Below, one piece after another: positions 25,549 through 35,152 of a stretch of 64,000 nt of DNA. Numbering within the stretch: the first letter of the stretch is position 1; each line of letters begins with the position of its first letter. This DNA is from Roseibium sp. Sym1 (GTDB taxonomy: Bacteria > Pseudomonadota > Alphaproteobacteria > Rhizobiales > Stappiaceae): positions 96,137 to 160,136 of the forward strand of contig NZ_CP114788.1 in assembly GCF_027359675.1 (NCBI RefSeq), given 5' to 3'. The position numbers were made by a program, and so were the translations under genes. Under the pieces are notes generated by a model, which searched no databases, was not told the DNA's origin, and saw only the letters and a program-made list of their open reading frames with translations.

Positions 25549-26550
25549 ACGCCCGTCGTCTGCTTCCACGCGTCCTCCTGCTCCTGGGTATTCTCACAGC
25601 AACCTTTTGGGCAGCCTTGCTGCGCGACCGGTTGAACCTGGAAGCACTCGACGCCTGGCTTTCCGGGCTCGGGTTCTGGACGCCTCTTGCCTTTCTCGGT
25701 CTTTATGCCGTTGGAACGGTCGCCTTCGTGCCGGGGACCCTGTTCGCATTGGCGGGGGGGGGCGCTGTTCGGACCTGTCTGGGGCACGGTGCTCAATCTT
25801 TTGGGCGCGACTATTGGTGCAAGCCTTGCCTTTCTCATCGCCCGCTATGTCGCCAGCGATTGGGTGACGGCCAGGACCGGCGGGCGAATGAAGCGGCTGA
25901 CAGAGGGAGTGGAAGCCGAGGGCTGGCGGTTCGTCGCCTTCGTGCGCCTCGTGCCGCTGTTCCCCTTCAACCTCACCAACTACGCCCTTGGTCTCACACG
26001 CATCCGGTTCCTGGCCTATGTTGTGACGTCCCTTGTCTGCATGGCGCCGGGTGCCATCGCATATACCTGGTTCGGGCACGCTGGACGTAAGGCCCTTTCC
26101 GGCGACGTTTCGGCGATACGCTACGGCCTGATGGCCCTCGGTCTGCTCGCGGCCATCGTCTTCCTGCCTCGTCTGGTTCGCCGCTTGCGTGGCTGCGCGG
26201 CAGTCAGCTGGGTGGAGACGGACGCGGTGACCGATCGCCCTAGAGAAAGCGGGGTCACCGTTATCGACGTGCGCTCGCCCGATGAGTTCACCGGTCCGCT
26301 CGGCCACATCGAAACCGCTCTGAACATTCCGTTTGGCGATTTGCCCGATCGTTTGAGCGAGTTAAGGGAACTCCGGGGTCGATCTGTCGTTCTTGTCTGC
26401 AAGAGTGACAAGCGCTCCTCGACCGCAGCGGCCAAGCTCGGTGACGCCGGATTCCGCGATGTCAGCGTTCTGCGCGGTGGTATGGAGAAATGGAACCGGG
26501 ACGGCAGAGCGGTCTGCAACGGCGATGCCAGCAGAACAGACCCGATTTGA
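25545..26550 (+). pseudogene. TVP38/TMEM64 membrane protein fused to rhodanese, frame broken at a 9-G tract
   Basis: The GTG at 25545 (GGAG upstream) opens a frame that gives the TVP38/DedA start (GFWTPLAFLGLYAVGTVAF, VPGTLFALAGGG). After nine Gs (25754-25762) the homologous sequence continues in the next frame (ALFGPVWGTVLNLLGATIG and onward through four more helices). With eight Gs the two join perfectly as FALAGGALFGPVWGT. The C-terminus (from about 26210) is a rhodanese domain with VIDVRSPDEF and loop CKSDKRS. So this is either a switched-off or mutated copy, a slippage-translated gene, or a sequencing error. Intact, it would couple a membrane transport-like domain to sulphur chemistry. 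Confidence 0.85.
25754..25762 (+). repeat. Run of nine Gs at the frame break
   Basis: A poly-G tract inside the GG motif of the TVP38 domain. Nine Gs put the rest of the gene out of frame; eight would restore it. Tracts of this length are prone to slippage in replication and transcription, and also to base-calling error. Confidence 0.9.
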
Positions 26551-26582
26551 AGTAATTCAAGATCTCCTGCACACTTTAGTCC

Positions 26583-26687
26583 CTATTTGCGAAGATATTT
26601 CACCAGCGCGGCGATTGCGAGAACCAGCAGTACCAGGATGAGGATCATCCAGATCCCACCGAAGCCCATGCCATAGCCTTCCATCAT
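26583..26687 (-). CDS. 34-residue single-helix membrane peptide downstream of copA
   Basis: A very small gene: ATG at 26687, stop at 26583, with AAAGGA 7 bases before the start. The peptide begins MMEGYGMGFGG, followed by one strongly hydrophobic helix (IWMILILVLLVLAIAALV) and a basic end KYLRK. It lies 35 bases after the copper ATPase on the same strand. Met/Gly-rich single-helix peptides like this often follow metal genes. It may be a Cu(I) ligand or a small partner of the pump. Confidence 0.7.
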   Translation of the reverse strand: MMEGYGMGFGGIWMILILVLLVLAIAALVKYLRK

Positions 26688-26722
26688 GCCGTGTCCTTTC
26701 GTTTCAGACGTAGATTGCCCTG

Positions 26723-29086
26723 TCAGATTTTGGCGCCGCGTAACCGCAGCGAATTCAGCACCACAGAGATCGATGAGGCACTCATTGCAAATGCCGCGAA
26801 CATCGGACTGATCAGGATACCGAAGACCGGGTACAAGACACCCGCCGCAACAGGCACACCGGCGGCGTTGTAGATGAGCGCGAAGAACAGGTTCTGGCGT
26901 ATGTTGCCCATTGTCGCGCGCGCCAATCGACGGGCGCGGACAATCCCGTCGAGATTGCCCTTTACCAGCGTGATCCCCGCACTCTCGATCGCCACATCGG
27001 CACCAGTGCCCATCGCGATCCCGACATCCGCCTGGGCGAGCGCAGGAGCATCGTTGACGCCATCGCCGGCCATCGCGACCTTCTCTCCCTGACCTTGCAG
27101 TTCCTTGATGATCGAGGCCTTGTCCTCGGGCAGCACGTCCGCACGGATCTCATCTATTCCCAGCCGAGCCGCAACCGCTCTCGCGGTCCGTTCGTTGTCG
27201 CCGGTCGCCATGATGATGCGGAACCCCAGTTCGTGAAGCGCCTTGAGAGCTGCCGGCGTCGTTTCCTTCACAGGGTCGGCTACGCTGACCAGGCCGGCGA
27301 TCTTGCCTTCGACAACCACGAACATGACCGTTTCTCCCGCGTCACGCCGTTCGTTTGCTCGGTTGGTCAGATCATCGGCCTGAAGCCCGAGATCCTGGAC
27401 AAGCTTGATGTTCCCGAGCGCAACGGGTCTGCCGTCGACGGTGCCCTTGACACCCTTGCCGGTCACCGCCTCGAATTCCCCGGCTGAGCCCAGTTTGACA
27501 CCGCGTTCCTCCGCACCGTCGACAATGGCCTCGGCCAGCGGGTGCTCGGATCCTTTTTCCAGAGTGGCCGCAAGTCGCAGCACTTCGCTTTCGTCGTGAC
27601 CGGGCTCTGCAAACACGCCAATGAGGCGTGGCTTGCCCTCGGTCAAGGTACCGGTCTTGTCGACGATGAGCGTCCCTACTTTTTCAAAACGCTCCAGAGC
27701 TTCGGCGTTCTTAATCAGAACGCCTGCCTGCGCGCCGCGCCCGGTGGCGGTCATGATCGACATCGGCGTTGCAAGCCCAAGCGCACAGGGACACGCTATG
27801 ATCAGGACCGCGACCGCGGCGATGAGGGCATAGGAGAGCGCCGGTGACGGCCCCCAGACGGCCCAGCCGACGAAGGCCAACAGGGCAACGCCGATTACCG
27901 CCGGCACAAAAAAACCGGCAATCTTGTCGGCGTATTTCTGTATCGGGGCGCGTGAACGTTGTGCATTGGCAACCATTTCGACGATCTGGCTCAGCATCGT
28001 GTCCGCACCGACCCTTCGTGCTTCAATCACCAGGGATCCTGTCCCGTTGATCGTTGCTCCGGTTACGGACTCGCCTGCGACTTTTTCGACTGGAACCGGT
28101 TCGCCGGTGATCATGCTTTCGTCAACCGACGACCGGCCGTCGAGGACCACTCCGTCGACCGGCACCTTGTCGCCGGGCCTGACCCTGAGCCGGTCGCCGA
28201 CCTGAACATCGTCGAGCGGGATTTCTTCCTCGGTGCCGTCCTCCCGAACGATCCGGGCCGTCTTGGCAGCGAGATCCAGGAGGGCACGGATTGCCTTGCC
28301 GGTCCCCTCACGCGCGCGCAACTCCATCACCTGGCCCAGAAGCACAAGGGTGACGATCACCGCTGCCGCTTCGAAATAGACGCCGACATGCCCATCCGGA
28401 TCGCGAAATCCTGCCGGGAAAATGTCCGGGGCGAGCACGGCGACGACACTGAATGTCCAGGCCGACATCACGCCCATTCCGATCAGCGAGAACATGTTGA
28501 GGTTCATGCTTCGAAACGAGTTCCAGCCCCTTGTCAGAAATGGCCAGCCGCACCAAAGGACTACGGGAGTACCAAGGACCAGTTCAATCCAGAGCGTCGC
28601 GCGTTCACCAAATATCCCGCGTACGCCGGACAGGCCGAGATAGGGACCCATCGTCAAGACAAGCAAAGGGACGGTCAGTGCTGTTCCAACCCAGAACCGG
28701 TGGGTGAAATCGACAAGTTCCGGATTCGGCCCTTCAGCAGCCATCGCTGCGTTTTCGAGTTCAAGTCCCATGCCGCAAATGGGACAGGACCCCGGTTCGA
28801 TCCGACGCACCTGTGCATGCATGGGACATGTGTAGACCGGTCCATCGTATCCGGAAGGAACCGTATCGTAGCTTTTGTCCGCCGCAGCTGCGTGATCTTG
28901 ATGAGCATGAGCATGTTGACCGTGGCCGTGGCCGGAATGGGCGTGGACTTCATTCTCCGGGACAAGGTGCATTCCGCACTTAGGGCAATTGCCCGGTTTG
29001 TCTTGCTTGACTTCCGGATGCATTGGACATGTGTATTCAACGCCGTTTGCAGACGTTTCTTTATGGGAGCCTTCTGCTTCGTTCAT
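26723..29086 (-). CDS. copA: Copper-translocating P1B ATPase with two YHS-like metal-binding domains
   Basis: A 787-residue copper pump. Two N-terminal heavy-metal-binding domains have the form YTCPMHP...CPKCGM and YTCPMHA...CPICGM, with a His-rich linker between them, as in the truncated paralogue at 1-553. Then come eight membrane segments, the TGEPVP actuator loop, CPC (C432-P-C434), DKTGT and [11 protein letters not shown] start at the ATG at 29086, which overlaps the stop of the PRPP-synthetase gene (ATGA); a further ATG at 29104 would extend it by six residues. Unusually, it is translationally coupled to nucleotide-salvage genes. The small peptide at 26583-26687 follows. Confidence 0.95.
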   Translation of the reverse strand: MNEAEGSHKETSANGVEYTCPMHPEVKQDKPGNCPKCGMHLVPENEVHAHSGHGHGQHAHAHQDHAAAADKSYDTVPSGYDGPVYTCPMHAQVRRIEPGSCPICGMGLELENAAMAAEGPNPELVDFTHRFWVGTALTVPLLVLTMGPYLGLSGVRGIFGERATLWIELVLGTPVVLWCGWPFLTRGWNSFRSMNLNMFSLIGMGVMSAWTFSVVAVLAPDIFPAGFRDPDGHVGVYFEAAAVIVTLVLLGQVMELRAREGTGKAIRALLDLAAKTARIVREDGTEEEIPLDDVQVGDRLRVRPGDKVPVDGVVLDGRSSVDESMITGEPVPVEKVAGESVTGATINGTGSLVIEARRVGADTMLSQIVEMVANAQRSRAPIQKYADKIAGFFVPAVIGVALLAFVGWAVWGPSPALSYALIAAVAVLIIACPCALGLATPMSIMTATGRGAQAGVLIKNAEALERFEKVGTLIVDKTGTLTEGKPRLIGVFAEPGHDESEVLRLAATLEKGSEHPLAEAIVDGAEERGVKLGSAGEFEAVTGKGVKGTVDGRPVALGNIKLVQDLGLQADDLTNRANERRDAGETVMFVVVEGKIAGLVSVADPVKETTPAALKALHELGFRIIMATGDNERTARAVAARLGIDEIRADVLPEDKASIIKELQGQGEKVAMAGDGVNDAPALAQADVGIAMGTGADVAIESAGITLVKGNLDGIVRARRLARATMGNIRQNLFFALIYNAAGVPVAAGVLYPVFGILISPMFAAFAMSASSISVVLNSLRLRGAKI

Positions 29087-30033
29087 TTTTTCGGTCCAGT
29101 CCATGTTGGTGCAGGATTGCCAGTACCACTTGCAGCGTCGCGAAGAGGCGGGGTCGCCAGAAAAGCAGAGACGGCTTGGCCGATCATCTCTCCGAGATAG
29201 ATAGCGTTGCTTTCGTGCGGAATGCTGTCAGTCGAAACGATCCTCGCAGCGCCAGCGGATCGTATCTCGTGGTAGGCACTTCCGGCAAAGACTGCATGAA
29301 TGAGGATACAGACCGGTGGCCTCACGCCTGCAGCAAGAACGCGTTCGACCACCCGAACCATCGTGCGGCCAGAAGAAGCGATATCGTCGAGAATGACCGG
29401 CGTTCCCTGACGAAGGTCGACGCCGTCAGGCACGCTAACCTCTACCAGCCGGTCGCCGCTCCGGCTCTTCTGCAATACCTCGAAGGGACGTCCGGCCATC
29501 CCTGCAACTTCAGCAACCCATTGCCTGCTTTCGCTGTCGGGCCCAAGCAGGATCGCATCGGGAACTTCCCGGGAAATCCATGTTGCGATCGATCGGGCCG
29601 TCGCAACCCGCATTGCCGGAACCCGGAAGATATCCTCCAGCCGCGCGATCCGGTGGAGGTGAGGGTCGACGGTCAAGAGCCAATCGAAACTCTGGCAAAG
29701 GAAGTCAGCAAACAGCGGAGCGCTCACTGCCTGTCCGGGCAAAAAACTTTTGTCCTGCCGCATGTATCCTAGATAGGGAGCTATGAGGCCGACGCGGCAA
29801 GCACCCATCTCGCGCGCTGTTGCCGCGGCAAAGCGCAGTGGAAGCGCCATGTGGTCCGGATCGCGCAAAGTTGCGACGAAACCTACATCGGCACCGTCCA
29901 GCCCGTCCGGCAAAGTCACCAGGCTTTCGCCATCGGGAAACCGGTGCAAACCGAGCTGCCGGACCTTCGCCCCCATGCTGCCGCCGATGTCATGCGCCAA
30001 TGCAGTCATTTCCGGGAACGGGATCAAGATCAT
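29083..30033 (-). CDS. Ribose-phosphate pyrophosphokinase homologue
   Basis: A 316-residue protein of the PRPP-synthetase fold. It has the [10 protein letters not shown] flexible loop, VDPHLHR (metal and ATP-site aspartate/histidine), the [10 protein letters not shown] pyrophosphate loop and the PRPP loop [13 protein letters not shown]. These differ from the housekeeping enzyme (for example DPHLHR and DSESR in place of the usual DLH..Q and D.GG..R), so it is an atypical relative whose true substrate may not be ribose-5-phosphate. It overlaps the phosphorylase upstream and the copper ATPase downstream by four bases each. Confidence 0.9.
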   Translation of the reverse strand: MILIPFPEMTALAHDIGGSMGAKVRQLGLHRFPDGESLVTLPDGLDGADVGFVATLRDPDHMALPLRFAAATAREMGACRVGLIAPYLGYMRQDKSFLPGQAVSAPLFADFLCQSFDWLLTVDPHLHRIARLEDIFRVPAMRVATARSIATWISREVPDAILLGPDSESRQWVAEVAGMAGRPFEVLQKSRSGDRLVEVSVPDGVDLRQGTPVILDDIASSGRTMVRVVERVLAAGVRPPVCILIHAVFAGSAYHEIRSAGAARIVSTDSIPHESNAIYLGEMIGQAVSAFLATPPLRDAASGTGNPAPTWTGPKK

Positions 30034-31538
30034 GACGCGATCTCGCCGATCTTCATCACGTCAACGTGTGCCTGTGCATAGGCATGGGCATAGTCGAGCT
30101 CCCCTGAAGTCTCGGCATGAATCTCGAAGAGGGGTTGACCACGTTGCACAAGCGCTCCCGGATGCACATTGAGCCTCACACCGGCGTTTTTCTGGCGCGG
30201 TGCACCAGCGAGCTTCGCAATACGGGCGATGACCCGGTTGTCCACAGTGGTGAGGACGCCGGTGCGGCTCGCTACGACTTCCAGCCGTTGCCGCGCCACG
30301 CAGGGTTCGCGAAATCCGCCCTGGGCATTGCAAATTGCCAGGAACTTCGCCTCCGCCTCGCCGCTTTCGATCAGCGCTTCCGCACAGGCGCGTCCCGAGC
30401 CGTCGTCGGCAAGTCCGCCGAGTTGGAGCAGTTCTCCTGCCAGGTCAATTGCCCGAGCACGCAGATCGGCCGGTGCATCGCTGCGGCGTCGCAACACCGA
30501 CAGCACATCTGCCGCTTCGAGTGCCGGACCGATACCCCGTCCGACGGGTGCGGTTCCATCGCTGATGTGCAGCACAACTTTCAATCCGATCTGGCGTCCC
30601 GCTTCCCTGAGCCGATTTCCAAGAGCAACTGCAGCTTCTCTGGAGCGGACCTTGGCGGTAGGCCCGACAGGCATGTCGATCAGGACGTCACTCGATCCGA
30701 CGGCAGCCTTTTTCGACAGGACACTGGCCACCAACTGCCCCGTTGAATCGAGATCAAGAGGCCGTTCTATGCGGATAAAATGATCGTCGGCCGGACTTAA
30801 GTTCAATGCACCACCCCAGACGACGCAGCCACCTTCGGCCTCGACCACCTTGCGCAATTCCGCGGTGTCCAGATCGACACGTGCCATGACTTCCATGGTG
30901 TCGGCGGTGCCGGCGGGAGACGTGATCGCACGGCTCGATGTTTTGGGTATCAAGCCGCCTGCGGCGGCGACAATCGCCACAACGATGGGCGTTGTGCGAT
31001 TGCCGGGCAACCCTCCGACACAATGCTTGTCGAGGACCGTCTGCGTTCCCCAATCGAGACGCGTGCCTGCTGCCAGCATCGCCCGGGTTAGGGCCACCGT
31101 CTCAGCTTCGTCGAGTCGATCTCCGGTACATGCGGTTAGGAACGCCGCCAATTCAATCTCCGACAGCCGATTTTCGAGCGTGTCGCCTACAATCGCTGTA
31201 AAATCTCCCTCGGATAACCGATCACCATACGCTTTGGCCCGGATCAGAGAGGCTGACGCCGGTGGTTCCGGATGCGAGAAACGCCCGCGATCTCCGGGCT
31301 CGGCGCCAATTGCCTGCCATGCCGAAATCGAAAGCGCCGCTGTATTTGCTTCCAGCCATTCGCCGCGCTTCACTACATTCAGGGTTGCGATGATCCAGCG
31401 ACCGTGCAAGTCGAGCCTGACGCGGGTCTGAGCTGCAAAGCCTTCCGAGCGGCAGACATGGCAATCTTCGGTCATATAGATCACCGGCTGGCGATAGGTG
31501 TCGATACCTGAGGGGACAAGAGCAAGCGTGTCGGTCAT
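30030..31538 (-). CDS. AMP/thymidine phosphorylase (archaeal AMP-phosphorylase-like)
   Basis: A 502-residue enzyme of the pyrimidine nucleoside phosphorylase family. Length, the extra N-terminal domain (first 85 residues) and the block DKHCVGGLPGNRTTPIV followed by SSRAITSPAGTADTMEV match the archaeal AMP-phosphorylase-like group and not the shorter DeoA enzymes. That group splits NMPs with phosphate to base and ribose-1,5-bisphosphate. I start at the ATG at 31538 overlapping the nuclease stop (ATGA). With its neighbours it suggests RNA or nucleotide recycling. NMP versus thymidine specificity is not decided by what I can see. Confidence 0.9.
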   Translation of the reverse strand: MTDTLALVPSGIDTYRQPVIYMTEDCHVCRSEGFAAQTRVRLDLHGRWIIATLNVVKRGEWLEANTAALSISAWQAIGAEPGDRGRFSHPEPPASASLIRAKAYGDRLSEGDFTAIVGDTLENRLSEIELAAFLTACTGDRLDEAETVALTRAMLAAGTRLDWGTQTVLDKHCVGGLPGNRTTPIVVAIVAAAGGLIPKTSSRAITSPAGTADTMEVMARVDLDTAELRKVVEAEGGCVVWGGALNLSPADDHFIRIERPLDLDSTGQLVASVLSKKAAVGSSDVLIDMPVGPTAKVRSREAAVALGNRLREAGRQIGLKVVLHISDGTAPVGRGIGPALEAADVLSVLRRRSDAPADLRARAIDLAGELLQLGGLADDGSGRACAEALIESGEAEAKFLAICNAQGGFREPCVARQRLEVVASRTGVLTTVDNRVIARIAKLAGAPRQKNAGVRLNVHPGALVQRGQPLFEIHAETSGELDYAHAYAQAHVDVMKIGEIAS

Positions 31539-32920
31539 CGCGGCTTGTCCAGATTGATGATGTCGAGATGTTCGGGAGCGCGCGCCGGCCAACCGAGCTC
31601 ATGTTCAATTCTGCCGCGCAGCGTATCAGACGCGGATGGCTCGCCGTGCGTGACATATGTCATTGCCGGTGGCCGTGACGCTCCGCGCATCCAGCGCAGA
31701 ATCTCGTCTGCGTCAGCATGGCCGGAGAAGCTTTGCAACTGAACGACCTCGGCTTTGATCGGAAACTCGCGTCCAAAAATTCGCAAGGTTCTGGCTCCTT
31801 CGGCCAAGGCTGAACCACGTGTGCCGCCCGCCTGAAACCCGGACAGGAGAATGGTATTGCGGCGATCAGGACCAAAGCTGATAAGATGATGGAGGATGCG
31901 GCCTCCCGTGAGCATTCCGGACGCCGAGATGATGATCATCGGGCCCTGGCGGGTGTTCAACTCTTTCGATTGCTCAACCGTTTGCACCCGCTGAGCCAGG
32001 CGATACATGTCCACGCATTCGGCCCATGGAACATGATGCTCATCGTGATGCCGATGATAAATCTCGGTCGCATCGATTGACATCGGGCTGTTGAGAAAGA
32101 CGGGCACGGGCGGGATCTCGCCATGCTTTATCAACCGGGCAATGTGATACATCAGTCCTTGTGCCCGGCCTACCGCGAACGACGGGATTAGAACAGTACC
32201 GCCTCGTGCGAAGGTGCGTTTCAAGATAGGGGCAAGTTCCGCCTCCGGATCGATATCCGGATGCTTTCGATTGCCGTAGGTGGATTCGCAGACAAGAATA
32301 TCCGCCCCCTCAAAGGGGATGGGTGGCCGCATCAGCGGATCGGGATCGTGACCAAGATCCCCGCTGAAATGAACGACTTTGTTTCCTGTTTCGAGCCTGA
32401 TCTGAGCTGCACCCTGAAGGTGACCGGCCGGGATGAACGTTGCTGCGACCCCGCCTCCGAGATCGACACGGCGGTCGAAATCTACGGTATCGAGGTGTTT
32501 GAGCGCTGCTTCTGCGTCCTTCAAGGTGTAAAGAGGCGTCGGATTTTTGTGCCTTGAATATCCGTTCCGCTTGGCATGGCGAGCTTCTTCTTCCTGAAGA
32601 TGTCCACTGTCGGGCAATATCAGGCCACATAGTTCGGCGGTCGCGGCGGTGCATAAAACCCTTCCGGAATAACCGGATCGGATAAGCGCAGGAAGATAGC
32701 CACTATGGTCAAGATGTGCGTGGGTCAAAAGTACGGTGTCTATGCCCTTCGGTCGTGTGGGAAAGGGCTTGCGGTTGCGGGCGCGCAGGTTCTTGAAGCC
32801 CTGGAACAGGCCACAATCCACCAGGATGCGACGGGATCCAGCTTCAATCAGGTAGCGCGAACCGGTGACAGTGCCTGCCGCACCGAGAAATCGCAGGGTG
32901 TGGGATGCCGTCCGGGTCAT
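31535..32920 (-). CDS. Metallo-beta-lactamase fold beta-CASP ribonuclease
   Basis: A 461-residue protein with the dizinc motif HAHLDH (H67-H72), further ligands in PAGHLQGA and SGDLGHD, the beta-CASP insert (ISASGMLTGGRI) and the C-terminal FSGHADADE and VTHGE motifs. These belong to the CPSF-like/YsgF-type RNA-processing nucleases. It probably degrades or trims RNA. It is the first gene of the overlapping cassette nuclease-phosphorylase-PRPP synthetase homologue-copper ATPase. No specific promoter is evident in the 206 bases upstream. Confidence 0.92.
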   Translation of the reverse strand: MTRTASHTLRFLGAAGTVTGSRYLIEAGSRRILVDCGLFQGFKNLRARNRKPFPTRPKGIDTVLLTHAHLDHSGYLPALIRSGYSGRVLCTAATAELCGLILPDSGHLQEEEARHAKRNGYSRHKNPTPLYTLKDAEAALKHLDTVDFDRRVDLGGGVAATFIPAGHLQGAAQIRLETGNKVVHFSGDLGHDPDPLMRPPIPFEGADILVCESTYGNRKHPDIDPEAELAPILKRTFARGGTVLIPSFAVGRAQGLMYHIARLIKHGEIPPVPVFLNSPMSIDATEIYHRHHDEHHVPWAECVDMYRLAQRVQTVEQSKELNTRQGPMIIISASGMLTGGRILHHLISFGPDRRNTILLSGFQAGGTRGSALAEGARTLRIFGREFPIKAEVVQLQSFSGHADADEILRWMRGASRPPAMTYVTHGEPSASDTLRGRIEHELGWPARAPEHLDIINLDKPR

Positions 32921-33126
32921 GCTGTTATTCCTTCCCTAGCGAGCGTTTTGAATAAAACGCCCATGAAGAGCACTGCAGGCCTGGCAACCAGGCAGGGGCT
33001 GCAGAAATGTCATCGCTTGAATTGACGCAGAAACCGGGATTTGCGGCGCAGATGCCCGGGTTCTCTCCGATTTGCACGGTCAGTAGGCCCGGGAGCTGGC
33101 ATCCCGGGCCGGCACTTCGAGTCTCG

Positions 33127-33687
33127 TCAGTCTTCAGAGGGTGCCTGCCTGTTCATCATCCCTTGCGATCCCGGCGTCATTCCCCGCATTTTCATTCTGC
33201 GTGCCGGAGCGGCCATCTCGGCCTCGGTTATCTTTCCATCGCCATCGGCGTCGAGATGCTGGAAACGGTCCACCGTGGTGTCGCGGATCATTGCCGCGTG
33301 CAGGGTCTCGAATTCACTCAGAGACAAGGTCCCGTCACCGTCGGCATCAAACTCCTTGAGCCGGGACAGCATATTGGTCCTGCCCTCACCGGCGCCGGGC
33401 GCACCCATCATGTCGCCACCCATCATCATGCGCATCATCTTGCCGTCCATCATTGCCATGGGGTTTCCCCCCCCCTGGCCTTGCATATTGTTCTCCATCA
33501 TCTGGCCGTGCATCTGCATCATCATGCGCATCATATTCTGCATCATGCCGGCCTGACCGCCCATAGGTCCTGTTTCTTCCGCACTCTGTTCCGAAGCTCC
33601 GTGCCCGTGTTCGCTGTCGGCAAGAGCAAGACCCGGAGTTGCCACCGAAAGGATCATCGCGGCAGCGATCATTGGGAAAATTTTCAT
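33127..33687 (-). CDS. Met-rich EF-hand protein, periplasmic
   Basis: A 186-residue protein with a signal peptide (cleavage near ALADSE), a very Met-rich segment (22 methionines between residues 42 and 94) and a pair of EF-hands at the C-terminus, DADGDGTLSLSE (114-125) and DADGDGKITEAE (146-157), with all loop ligands present. Calcium should bind the EF-hands; the Met-rich part could bind Cu(I) or Ag(I). Similar proteins occur in copper gene clusters. The coding strand holds a 9-G tract at 33467-33475, here in frame. Confidence 0.9.
   Translation of the reverse strand: MKIFPMIAAAMILSVATPGLALADSEHGHGASEQSAEETGPMGGQAGMMQNMMRMMMQMHGQMMENNMQGQGGGNPMAMMDGKMMRMMMGGDMMGAPGAGEGRTNMLSRLKEFDADGDGTLSLSEFETLHAAMIRDTTVDRFQHLDADGDGKITEAEMAAPARRMKMRGMTPGSQGMMNRQAPSED
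33467..33475 (-). repeat. 9-G tract (nine Cs on plus strand) within the EF-hand gene
   Basis: Nine consecutive Gs on the coding strand encode the GGG stretch in QGGGNP at about residues 71-75. The frame is intact. One added or lost base would remove the EF-hands. It has the same length as the tract that breaks the TVP38-rhodanese gene. Confidence 0.9.
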
Positions 33688-33972
33688 TAGAGATATCCAG
33701 TTCAGTTTTGCTGTTCAGATGATGTCCAAACCAAAGCTGGGTCGATCCCGATCGCCAAGCCTGGGTGCCATTGGCTCCAACTTTGGCTGTCCGAGACGAC
33801 TGCCTTTAATGGCTTGAAACCACCGTTTTGACGTTTGTTGAGTTTCATCCGAGGGGCACACCGCACGGCCAATTTCTATTCGGCTGGTGCAACGGCTTAC
33901 CCTAGGCTCGACCCTGTGCGCTCAACCAGCGAAAGACAGAGAAGCTGGTTCGTTCACATTGGCGGCGCTGTG

Positions 33973-34335
33973 TTACCGGCTCTGTGGTGGCCGCAATAAC
34001 CCAGAGACAGCCGCGGATAGTGCTCCACGCGGCTCCATTCCAACCCAGGCGTGGCTGGAACTTGGCAAACTGGGAAGATCTGTCGAGTTGGACGCAATTG
34101 CAAAGCAGATGCCTGCAAGGCCCGGGCAATGGCCAACTGCACTTATGTGATCGCTCATGCCTGAGGTCGTTCCGGCTTCATCGGAATTCGACAACATATC
34201 CGAGTGCAATGATGTGGCGATTGAGGCGGTGTGCGCATGCGCCATTCCACCAACGCCTGTTGAGAACACAAGAATGACCAGCACCAGGGCCCGGACAATC
34301 ATGTGAAACAGGGGGGATGAAAACGTATGGCGCAC
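33973..34335 (-). CDS. Short secreted protein with RPP tail
   Basis: A 120-residue protein. I start at the GTG at 34335 because AAGGAG lies 7 bases upstream; an ATG at 34302 is also possible. Residues 13-34 form a signal peptide (VRALVLVILVFSTGVGGMAHA), and the mature part has His, Met and two cysteines (GHCPGLAGICFA) and ends GLLRPPQSR. This fits the set of small secreted copper-island proteins with Cys/His middle and Pro-rich end seen here (DUF2946-like). No function is known. About 285 bases of unannotated DNA separate it from the EF-hand gene. Confidence 0.65.
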   Translation of the reverse strand: MRHTFSSPLFHMIVRALVLVILVFSTGVGGMAHAHTASIATSLHSDMLSNSDEAGTTSGMSDHISAVGHCPGLAGICFAIASNSTDLPSLPSSSHAWVGMEPRGALSAAVSGLLRPPQSR

Positions 34336-34465
34336 AGACACTCTCCTTCCGAGTGTATTAAAGCAGATGCGCCGGGAAATTCCTTGATGCAGGTCAAACC
34401 GAGCAAACTCGGGTGAGGCCCTCATCAAAGAACGCCCCCTTGAACGAAACCTCAGTTTTTGCTTT

Positions 34466-35152
34466 TCACCGTCGCCCGGCAGTCGCAGCGGCACCAGATT
34501 GCCTCAGCAGGCTGAAACCACGCCAGAGTGCACCTGCGTCGGCTTGCGAGATCAGTCCCGATGCCCCCAGCAATCGGGCGAGCACCATTCCGGCCGCGAC
34601 ATTTACCCCGAGATTCACGATCCCGTTGACCAGGGCTTCGTCGCCGGCGCGCATAAGTTGCCGTCCAGCATGGCCGTAAAGTCGGGAATAGAGCTCGTTG
34701 CCTGCCCCAACGCGCACAATTCCGCCCATGGGCAGGCCAGGCCCCGTCGCGATAAGCAGGCCACGGGTGTGCATGTGAGGGTGTGGATGCGGTCTGAAAC
34801 GTGTCACTGAAAAATTGCTTCCGTTCAGGTAGACAAGAACTTCAGAGCTTGAATCGATAGCCTGCAATATGTCGCCGACCTTGTCAGCATGAGCTTCCCA
34901 ATGGAATTCATGAATTGCGTTTGCGACCGAAGCGACAACACTCGCGAAATGCTGCTGGGGATTGTTGAACTCGAAAAGGCGCAGAATGCCCTGGATCTTG
35001 ACGTCGATGTGCGGTGGCCTCGTCAAGGTGGCCAGGTGCTGGTGATTGTCCCGAAGATCCTGATATTGAATGCAGTTTGAAAAGAGTCTGCTCAGTATTT
35101 GCTTGAGATTTCGCTCACTTTGAGCCGTGGGAGCATAGATTATAACCGGCAT
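34466..35152 (-). CDS. Hypothetical protein, 228 residues
   Basis: A frame with GGAGA upstream of its ATG and ordinary amino-acid composition. Residues 1-115 look like a mixed alpha/beta domain with an early block (MPVIIYAPT) and several histidines. The middle contains HPHPHMHT. The C-terminal half is Gly/Ala-rich and hydrophobic around VNGIVNLGVNVAAGMVLARL, perhaps a membrane segment. I recognise no family. It lies between two copper-associated small proteins and is read divergently from the 35.5-40 kb operon. Confidence 0.6.
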   Translation of the reverse strand: MPVIIYAPTAQSERNLKQILSRLFSNCIQYQDLRDNHQHLATLTRPPHIDVKIQGILRLFEFNNPQQHFASVVASVANAIHEFHWEAHADKVGDILQAIDSSSEVLVYLNGSNFSVTRFRPHPHPHMHTRGLLIATGPGLPMGGIVRVGAGNELYSRLYGHAGRQLMRAGDEALVNGIVNLGVNVAAGMVLARLLGASGLISQADAGALWRGFSLLRQSGAAATAGRR

